A stretch of DNA of 37,396 nucleotides from the NCBI GenBank assembly GCA_900315795.1, contig ONAM01000008.1:1-37396 (forward strand), written 5' to 3'. Below, piece after piece: positions 32,304 through 37,396 of this stretch. The position numbers and the translations under genes were made by a program. Source of the DNA: Candidatus Avelusimicrobium caledoniensis (GTDB taxonomy: Bacteria > Elusimicrobiota > Elusimicrobia > Elusimicrobiales > Elusimicrobiaceae). Numbering within the stretch: the stretch's first letter is position 1; every line of letters starts with the position of its first letter. The notes below the pieces were generated by a model. The model did not search any database and was not told the origin of the DNA. It saw nothing but the letters and a program-made list of their open reading frames with translations.

Positions 32304-33257
32304 ATGGATAAACTTAACACTATTTTTTTTGGTACGCCCGAAATTGCCGTTCCGTTTTTGGAACGCACGCACGAACTTACCAACCTTAAACTCGTTGTCA
32401 CGCAAGCCGATAAACCGCGCGGGCGCGGCATGGAAATTTCCGCTTGCCCCGTCAAAAAACGCGCACAAGAATTAGGACTTCCCGTCTTATCACCCGAAAA
32501 ATTAAAAGATAGTTTTGACGAAATTTCGCCAATTAAATTTGATGTAGGAATTGTAGTAGCGTACGGAAAAATTTTCCGCCCGAATTTTATAGCACTACCC
32601 AAACTGGGACTTATCAACGTGCATTTTTCGCTCTTGCCGCACTTGCGCGGAGCGGCCCCGGTACAACAGGCGTTAATTCAAGGATATTCGCAAACGGGTG
32701 TTTCCACCTTTTGGATTAACGAAGGCATGGACGACGGGCCGTTATTTTTACAAAAAAAATTAGACATTGACCCGCAAGATAACGCCAAAACTTTATTTGA
32801 AAAATTAACCGTACTGGGGCTGGATGCTTTGCAAGAAACTATTTTGCAGTTAGAACAAAATAACATCGTGCGCGCGCCGCAACAGGGTACTCCCACGCTC
32901 GCGCCGATGTTGCAAAAAGAGGACGCGTTTTTGCGCCCGGCCGATTTAACGGCACAAGAACTACACAACCGCGTGCGCGGGCTTGCGTGCGGCCCTAAGC
33001 CCAAAATTCCTTTTTTACATAAGGGCCAAACCGAGTGGTTGCAACTGATCAAAACCGACTTTGCCGCGCAAGACAGCGCGCAAGCGCCCGGAACGGTGCT
33101 TGCGGTTGAGAGAAACCGCGGAATTTTAGTAAAATGTAAGGAAGGAGCGTTGTGGCTTAGTGAAGTACAACCCGCCGGCAAAAAACCGATGCCGGGTGAA
33201 TCCTTTGCCAACGGACGTGCCGTACAAACGGGCAGCACCGTTTTTATAGAAAAATAA
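32304..33257 (+). CDS. fmt: Methionyl-tRNA formyltransferase
   Basis: Formylates initiator Met-tRNA. 317 residues. Visible: FFGTPEIAVPFLE at the N-terminus, QADKPRGRGME, VVAYGKIFRP, the catalytic region NVHFSLLPHLRGAAPVQQAL with SLLPxxRG, and the late catalytic Asp in GMDDGPLF. The C-terminal tRNA-binding domain (about 208-317) is present (TAQELHNRVRGLACGPK). It begins a run of closely spaced genes: the PASTA protein follows after 1 base and rpe after 2 more. Confidence 0.96.
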   Translation: MDKLNTIFFGTPEIAVPFLERTHELTNLKLVVTQADKPRGRGMEISACPVKKRAQELGLPVLSPEKLKDSFDEISPIKFDVGIVVAYGKIFRPNFIALPKLGLINVHFSLLPHLRGAAPVQQALIQGYSQTGVSTFWINEGMDDGPLFLQKKLDIDPQDNAKTLFEKLTVLGLDALQETILQLEQNNIVRAPQQGTPTLAPMLQKEDAFLRPADLTAQELHNRVRGLACGPKPKIPFLHKGQTEWLQLIKTDFAAQDSAQAPGTVLAVERNRGILVKCKEGALWLSEVQPAGKKPMPGESFANGRAVQTGSTVFIEK

Positions 33258-33258
33258 T

Positions 33259-34263
33259 ATGCCGAAAAAAGAACAAGATTTTGACGATTTTTTGAACAGT
33301 AAACCGAAAAAATCACGTCGGCTTACCAAATGGGTAATTGCCGGCGTTATCGTAGCATTTTTTGCTGCGCTGATTTTTGTAGCGTCCGATTGGGTCGTCG
33401 GTGCACTTGTGCACACGCGCAAAGAAGTAACCGTGCCGGACTTAAATAAAAAACCGGTATCCGAAGCATTGGGTTTACTGGCCGCGCAAAATTTAGCACT
33501 CAAGCAAGCGGGTATAGAATTTGCCCAAAACGTGCCCCCCGGTTCGGTACTGCGTCAAATTCCGTCGGCCGGCTCTACCGTGCGCGAAGGGCGCGTAATC
33601 CGCGCGTGGATCAGCCAAGGCAACGAAATGGTATTTGTGCCCGCACTCATCGGTAACGATTTACGCAGCGCGCAATTGGCCGTACGTCAGGCAGGGCTCG
33701 TTGTGGGCAAAGTGGAAAATGCCTATTCGCTTACGTATGAAAAAGGGCTTATCGTCGCGCAAAACCCCAAGGCAGACAGCATGGTACAAAAAGGCGATAA
33801 AGTTTCTCTCGTCATTTCAGACGGGCAACCGCCGTCCAGTGTCGTGTTGGTACCCAATTTCAAAGGGAAAAACCTATCAGATGCAACGCTCTGGGCCAGC
33901 GCGCAAAACGTCAATTTGATTATCAAAGAAGACGACAAATCCATGTTTAGAAACGGCACGATTGCCCACCAACGTCCCGGCGCGGATAATCAAATTGCGC
34001 CCGGTACAAACTTGGAAGTTACCGTCAGCCGCCGCCCGATTACAGACGACGAAAAAGTCTATCACTTGCACTACGAAATGCCGCAAGGCAAAAACGCCAG
34101 TCACGTGCGTGTCGTATTGGAAGACGAAACAGGCGAGAACGAAATTTTAAACGAATCTAAACAACCCGGCTCTAAAATTGACTTGGAAATTCCCTACGCA
34201 GGCACCGCCACATTACGCATCTTTACCGACGGCGTACTGGTACGGGAACGGGAGATTTTATAA
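33259..34263 (+). CDS. Membrane-anchored protein with three PASTA domains, no kinase
   Basis: 334 residues: a short charged cytoplasmic N-terminus (1-24), one membrane helix (25-50), then three PASTA repeats at about 56-120 (VTVPDLNKKPVSEA), 125-189 (FVPALIGNDLRSA) and 196-259 (LVPNFKGKNLSDA), and a beta-rich C-terminal module (265-334). PASTA domains bind muropeptides or uncrosslinked peptidoglycan in PrkC/PknB-type kinases and some penicillin-binding proteins; here neither catalytic domain is present. In Firmicutes a PASTA kinase gene often lies just before rsgA and rpe, so the position next to rpe looks like a relic of that arrangement. A role in cell-wall sensing is inferred. Confidence 0.88.
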   Translation: MPKKEQDFDDFLNSKPKKSRRLTKWVIAGVIVAFFAALIFVASDWVVGALVHTRKEVTVPDLNKKPVSEALGLLAAQNLALKQAGIEFAQNVPPGSVLRQIPSAGSTVREGRVIRAWISQGNEMVFVPALIGNDLRSAQLAVRQAGLVVGKVENAYSLTYEKGLIVAQNPKADSMVQKGDKVSLVISDGQPPSSVVLVPNFKGKNLSDATLWASAQNVNLIIKEDDKSMFRNGTIAHQRPGADNQIAPGTNLEVTVSRRPITDDEKVYHLHYEMPQGKNASHVRVVLEDETGENEILNESKQPGSKIDLEIPYAGTATLRIFTDGVLVREREIL

Positions 34264-34265
34264 AA

Positions 34266-34946
34266 ATGACTTCCAAAATCCCCCCCGCAAATGGTAAAAT
34301 ATCTATTGCGCCCTCTATCCTGTCTGCCGACTTGTGGCAACTGGGTGAAGAAGTTGCGCGCGTAGAAAAAGCCGGGGCGGATTGGTTGCATGTGGATATT
34401 ATGGACGGCCATTTCGTACCGAATTTAAGTTTCGGCCCGGCCGTAGTTCGTTCTTTGAAGGGAAAAACAACGCTACCGTTGGACGTTCATCTGATGGTAG
34501 AACATCCGGAAAATTTCTTGGAGCCGTTTGCTAAAGCGGGGGCCGATTTGCTGACCGTGCACGTAGAAGCCAACACAGATGCGTGTGAAATGCTCAAGCA
34601 AATTCACGAGCTGGGTATTAAAGCCGGGGTATCTATCAAACCCGATACCGATACCGCCGCTTTACAACCTTTGCTTGCGTACACCGATTTGATTTTGGTT
34701 ATGAGCGTATACCCGGGTTTTGGCGGGCAAGCTTTTTTGCCCGGCGCGCCCGAGCGCATCAAACAAGTGCGTAAACTCATTAACGAAAGCCAAAAGAATA
34801 TTTGGCTGGAAGTAGACGGCGGCATTAACGCCCAAACCGCACGTGAAGTAATTGCGGCGGGCGCAGACGCATTAGTAGCCGGAAATGCAATTTTTAGTGC
34901 AAAGGACCCTGTTCAAGCCCTTTCTCAAATCAGACAGGCGTTCTAG
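34266..34946 (+). CDS. rpe: Ribulose-phosphate 3-epimerase
   Basis: Interconverts ribulose-5-phosphate and xylulose-5-phosphate in the pentose phosphate pathway. 226 residues, a metal-dependent TIM barrel. Visible: IAPSILSADLW (14-24), WLHVDIMDGHFVPNLSFGP (with metal-binding His and Asp), LDVHLMVEHP, VMSVYPGFGGQAF, and LEVDGGINAQTA with the second catalytic Asp, then the phosphate site GADALVAGNAIF. It starts 2 bases after the PASTA gene; GGGAG within the end of that gene can serve as ribosome site. Confidence 0.96.
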   Translation: MTSKIPPANGKISIAPSILSADLWQLGEEVARVEKAGADWLHVDIMDGHFVPNLSFGPAVVRSLKGKTTLPLDVHLMVEHPENFLEPFAKAGADLLTVHVEANTDACEMLKQIHELGIKAGVSIKPDTDTAALQPLLAYTDLILVMSVYPGFGGQAFLPGAPERIKQVRKLINESQKNIWLEVDGGINAQTAREVIAAGADALVAGNAIFSAKDPVQALSQIRQAF

Positions 34947-34961
34947 TACATTTAACATTAC

Positions 34962-34981
34962 ACTTTTACACCAGTAAAAGT
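34962..34981 (+). promoter_or_regulatory. Perfect hairpin in the rpsP leader
   Basis: ACTTTTAC, loop ACCA, GTAAAAGT: an 8-base-pair stem placed 2 bases before the AAGGAG of rpsP. It is AU-rich and has no T run, so it is more likely a translation or stability element than a terminator. Confidence 0.4.
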
Positions 34982-34999
34982 AATAAGGAGAGTCATACA

Positions 35000-35248
35000 A
35001 TGGCAGTAGTAATTAGATTACAACGGGTCGGCAAGAAAGCCCAACCTCAATACAGAGTCGTCGCGATTGAAAAATCTTCCGCGGTCGGCAAAGAAGCCAA
35101 AGAAGTGTTGGGGCAATATCATCCGTGCAACCCGAACGCCGCCGAACAAGTAAAACTCAATATGCCCCGTGTGGAATATTGGATGAAAGTCGGTGCGAAA
35201 CCGTCGGAAACGGTCGCGAACTTGATTAAAAAAGCCAGCGCCAAATAA
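35000..35248 (+). CDS. rpsP: 30S ribosomal protein S16
   Basis: 82 residues, normal for S16, a late-assembly protein of the 30S body. AVVIRLQRVGKKAQPQYRVV is the family N-terminus, followed by LGQYHP and an NMPRVEYWMKVGAKPSETV segment. AAGGAG lies 10 bases before ATG. It heads the rpsP-khpA-trmD-rplS cluster. Confidence 0.97.
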   Translation: MAVVIRLQRVGKKAQPQYRVVAIEKSSAVGKEAKEVLGQYHPCNPNAAEQVKLNMPRVEYWMKVGAKPSETVANLIKKASAK

Positions 35249-35263
35249 ACTCGGGGGCATGTT

Positions 35264-35494
35264 ATGAAAGAACTTGCCACGTTGTTACTTAAATCACTTT
35301 CTTCCGCACCCGATGAGGTAGTTGTGGAAGAAAAGATAGAAGACGACAGAGTTTTCTTATCCACGAAAGTGGGCTCGGCTGATAAAGGTAAAATCATTGG
35401 CAAAGACGGTTGCATTATTAAAGCCGTCCGCACGGTACTCAGTGCCGCGGGAGCCAAACAAGATAAAAAAGTTACCCTAAAGTTGGAAGACTAA
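35264..35494 (+). CDS. khpA: KH-domain RNA-binding protein KhpA
   Basis: 76 residues, one KH domain with the GxxG loop in IIGKDGCIIKAVRTVL (about 45-60). KhpA-type proteins bind many RNAs and, in some bacteria, work with KhpB in cell division and envelope control. The place between rpsP and trmD is typical. Its stop overlaps the trmD start by one base. Confidence 0.93.
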   Translation: MKELATLLLKSLSSAPDEVVVEEKIEDDRVFLSTKVGSADKGKIIGKDGCIIKAVRTVLSAAGAKQDKKVTLKLED

Positions 35495-36213
35495 TGAAAA
35501 TAGACGTTATCACCGCTTTTGAAGAAATGGTAGACCAAACGCTCTCCCACAGCATTGTGGGGCGGGCACGCAAAGCGGGGATAATCAAAGTGGGGACGTT
35601 AAGTCCGCGTCAGTTTACGACGGACAAACACCAAACCATTGACGATCGCCCTTACGGCGGCGGGCCCGGGATGTTGATGAAAGCCGAGCCGCTATATCAG
35701 GCCATTAAGAAGTTACGTAAAAAAACTTCTTTCGTAATTTTAACCAGCCCGCGCGGGCAAACCTTTGACCAAAATCTGGCCAAAAAGTTAGCCAAAAAGC
35801 GCCACCTGATTTTTGTGTGCGGGCATTACGAAGGAATAGATGCGCGGATTTATCCGCAGGTGGACTTAGAAGTATCTTTGGGCAATTTCATTTTGACGGG
35901 CGGAGAACTTGCCGCTTGCACGATGATAGACGCCATTACGCGGCTCCAAAAAGGTACTTTTAAAAAGCAGGACGTAACAACGAAAGAATCGTTTGAAGAC
36001 GGGCTGTTGGAAGCCCCCCAATATACCCGGCCGGAAGTTTGGCGGGGCAAGCGGGTACCGGCGGTGTTACTTAACGGTAACCACAAAGAAATAGAAGCGT
36101 GGAAACACGAACAAGCTTTACAATTAACAAAAAAAATGCGGCCTGATTTGCTTAGTACCGCCTCTCAAAAGCAAACAAAAACCGCGAAGAAAAAAACAAT
36201 TCGGAGGAAGTAG
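35494..36213 (+). CDS. trmD: tRNA (guanine-37-N1)-methyltransferase
   Basis: Methylates G37 of tRNAs that read CNN codons, preventing +1 frameshifts, with S-adenosylmethionine. 239 residues. The trefoil-knot SAM site is visible: [11 protein letters not shown] (87-97), [13 protein letters not shown] (108-120) and [15 protein letters not shown] (128-142). The tRNA-binding Asp lies in the [21 protein letters not shown] segment. The C-terminus is Lys-rich. rimM, which usually lies just before trmD, is absent here. Confidence 0.96.
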   Translation: MKIDVITAFEEMVDQTLSHSIVGRARKAGIIKVGTLSPRQFTTDKHQTIDDRPYGGGPGMLMKAEPLYQAIKKLRKKTSFVILTSPRGQTFDQNLAKKLAKKRHLIFVCGHYEGIDARIYPQVDLEVSLGNFILTGGELAACTMIDAITRLQKGTFKKQDVTTKESFEDGLLEAPQYTRPEVWRGKRVPAVLLNGNHKEIEAWKHEQALQLTKKMRPDLLSTASQKQTKTAKKKTIRRK

Positions 36214-36218
36214 TATTT

Positions 36219-36602
36219 ATGAACATTAGTGATATTAAACACAATCTCAAAACCAATGTACCGTCTTTCAAAGCCGGCGACACGGTGCGCGTAAAAGTAA
36301 AAGTAGTAGAAGGCGACACCGAACGCTTGCAAGCGTTTGACGGCGTAGTGATTGCCCGCAAAGGCAGCGGCATTGGCGAAACGTTTACCGTACGCAAAAT
36401 CTCGTTTGGTGTAGGCGTGGAACGCATTTTCCCGGTGCACTCTCCCCGGGTGGACAGCATTGAGGTACTCAAAGTCGGCAAAGTACGCCGCGCAAAACTC
36501 AATTACTTGACCAAGCTGTCCGGCAAAGCGGCCCGCTTGCAAGAACTTAAAAAACCCACCGCAGAAACCGCTGAAGAAGCTCCGGTGCAAGAGGCGAAAT
36601 AA
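36219..36602 (+). CDS. rplS: 50S ribosomal protein L19
   Basis: 127 residues with family motifs [17 protein letters not shown] (19-35), [25 protein letters not shown] (39-63) and [19 protein letters not shown]19 lies at the 30S-50S interface. The last 20 residues form a Glu/Ala-rich tail beyond the usual end. CGGAGGAAG before ATG supports the start. A strong terminator follows. Confidence 0.97.
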   Translation: MNISDIKHNLKTNVPSFKAGDTVRVKVKVVEGDTERLQAFDGVVIARKGSGIGETFTVRKISFGVGVERIFPVHSPRVDSIEVLKVGKVRRAKLNYLTKLSGKAARLQELKKPTAETAEEAPVQEAK

Positions 36603-36633
36603 TTATCTAAGGATAATTAACAACTCCGAATAT

Positions 36634-36666
36634 AATCCCCGGGTAAACGCGTTACCCGGGGATTTT
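36634..36666. terminator. Terminator of the ribosomal protein cluster
   Basis: AATCCCCGGGTAA pairs with TTACCCGGGGATT (13 base pairs, loop ACGCG), followed by TTTG. It also serves the converging pilin gene. Confidence 0.9.
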
Positions 36667-36680
36667 GTTGCACGGAAAAA

Positions 36681-37160
36681 TTAGTAATGCACCGGCATGG
36701 TGTAGCGCCAACTTCCCGGCTTATATTCTACCCCGTTTTCTCCACCCATTGCTTCACAAAGGTGGCGATGCGCCGCATCACCATAGCAATAAGTAATCTT
36801 CCACTTTAGCCCAATGCTCCACCCAGCATAAGACATTTTACGTGATTGACAACCTACATAGCCTAACCCTTCGTCTACCGAACATCTAACATTTGCCCCT
36901 ACTTTATAGTTGCTATATTGTTCATCATATTCTGCGGGATATTCTATGTCTAGTTCATCTAAATTACGTGTATACGTGTCATTAGCCAGAAAGTAGGTAT
37001 CTTCGGCCCGTTTCAGCGTACGGGCGATTTGTAGTATTTCACTGAACCGCGCTTTATCCACCGCTTTTTGATATTGCGGCAGAGCCACCGCCGCGAGTAT
37101 ACCGATGATGAGTACAACAACTAAAAGCTCAATGAGCGTAAATGCTTGTTTGTTTTTCAT
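36681..37160 (-). CDS. Type IV pilin-like protein
   Basis: 159 residues. The leader MKNKQA, identical to that of the 28337 pilin, precedes FTLIELL (Glu5) and the shared helix to LPQYQKAVDKA. YFLANDTYTRNLDELDIEYP is the conserved turn. Cysteines in VRCSVDE, VGCQSR, YCYGD and LCEAM suggest two disulphides. AAAGGAGG before ATG gives a strong ribosome site. Its promoter and upstream region are near-copies of those at 23285-23393. Confidence 0.88.
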   Translation of the reverse strand: MKNKQAFTLIELLVVVLIIGILAAVALPQYQKAVDKARFSEILQIARTLKRAEDTYFLANDTYTRNLDELDIEYPAEYDEQYSNYKVGANVRCSVDEGLGYVGCQSRKMSYAGWSIGLKWKITYCYGDAAHRHLCEAMGGENGVEYKPGSWRYTMPVHY

Positions 37161-37186
37161 ACAACCTCCTTTGTATCATTAAATAA

Positions 37187-37214
37187 AATGTAGCAAAAAA
37201 AAAAACGATGTCAA
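37187..37214 (-). promoter_or_regulatory. Pilin promoter with an 11-base T tract in its spacer
   Basis: On the minus strand: TTGACA (37214-37209), TCG, T11, GC, TACATT (37192-37187); spacer 16. Confidence 0.65.
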
Positions 37215-37215
37215 G

Positions 37216-37297
37216 CCCCTTGCCGGGGGCAGGCATTTTGGGAGCTCTCTTTCACTTACTTGTAGCCACACTGTTTTTGCATTGTCGCTTTGTTATG
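37216..37297. repeat. Conserved region upstream of a pilin promoter, copy 2
   Basis: CCCTTGCCGGGGGCAGGC, ATTTTGGGAG, a diverged stretch, then AGCCACACTG and TTTTTGCATTGTCGCTTTG. It is the partner of 23313-23393 in the same orientation relative to the pilin. Confidence 0.7.
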
Positions 37298-37320
37298 TAC
37301 CGATGAGAAAATAGGATGTT

Positions 37321-37388
37321 TGTAGGTCGGATGTAAATCCGACGTTTTCAACAAAGTAATATATTGTCGGACTTACGTCCGACCTACA
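37321..37388. repeat. REPIN at the right end, different palindrome arms
   Basis: TGTAGGTCGGAT, GTA, AATCCGAC (37321-37343) and its inverted partner GTCGGAC, TTAC, GTCCGACCTACA (37366-37388), with a 22-base spacer. The GTAG foot is the same as in the other two, but the arm is GTCGGA instead of GTCAGG. It lies outside any gene, about 160 bases upstream of the last pilin. Confidence 0.75.
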
Positions 37389-37396
37389 AGAGCTGG

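Noticed and set aside
1..37396. CRISPR array
   Set aside because: No run of short, evenly spaced direct repeats with unique spacers, and no cas gene. All repeats are dispersed or palindromic.

Overview
Organism. The window looks like part of the chromosome of a fermentative, host-associated member of the Elusimicrobiota (Elusimicrobium-like). This is an inference from gene content, not from a marker-gene tree. The clues are six scattered type IV pilin-like genes with near-identical N-termini, an ethanol/mixed-acid gene set (AdhE, PckA, aspartate aminotransferase), a GlcNAc PTS operon, moderate GC, and housekeeping genes in a diderm-like but reduced arrangement.

Layout. 1-276 holds dispersed repeats and a promoter. 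277-6173 (+) is a complete GlcNAc operon: EIIA-HPr-EI fusion, EIICB permease, NagB, NagA. 6170-14751 (-) is a tandem array of seven paralogous secreted proteases with a chymotrypsin-like fold. 14923-17553 (+) is adhE. 17607-24064 mixes three pilin genes with miaA, a canonical secreted serine protease, plsY-gpsA and an HU gene. 24167-28214 (-) holds a SWIB-domain protein, pckA-aspC and an Mrp-type ATPase. 28337-30341 has two more pilins around a tRNA-Ser and a 670-base palindrome-rich region without genes. 30466-36602 (+) holds a DUF2207 membrane protein, fmt, a PASTA-domain protein, rpe and the rpsP-khpA-trmD-rplS ribosomal cluster. A sixth pilin and a REPIN close the window.

How the genes work together. 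The nag operon imports and phosphorylates GlcNAc and feeds fructose-6-phosphate to glycolysis. AdhE disposes of reductant as ethanol. PckA and AspC sit at the PEP/oxaloacetate/aspartate node. PlsY and GpsA together start phospholipid synthesis from glycerol-3-phosphate.

Most interesting observations. (1) All seven array proteases replace the catalytic serine by cysteine (GLCG[SG]) while keeping His and Asp. They carry a V8/3C-like GIHxGS pocket and share a C-terminal domain I do not recognise. (2) Two REPIN elements (GTAG-type REP pairs) lie in frame inside the leader coding sequence of two prepilins, and a third lies near the right end. (3) All six pilin promoters have a 10-11 base A/T homopolymer between -35 and -10, which could allow phase variation or set DNA shape. 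(4) Six genes without a Shine-Dalgarno sequence have a -10 box exactly 6 bases before ATG, which predicts leaderless mRNAs. (5) The tRNA-Ser 3' end is mirrored just downstream and followed by nested perfect inverted repeats and a 62-base direct repeat.
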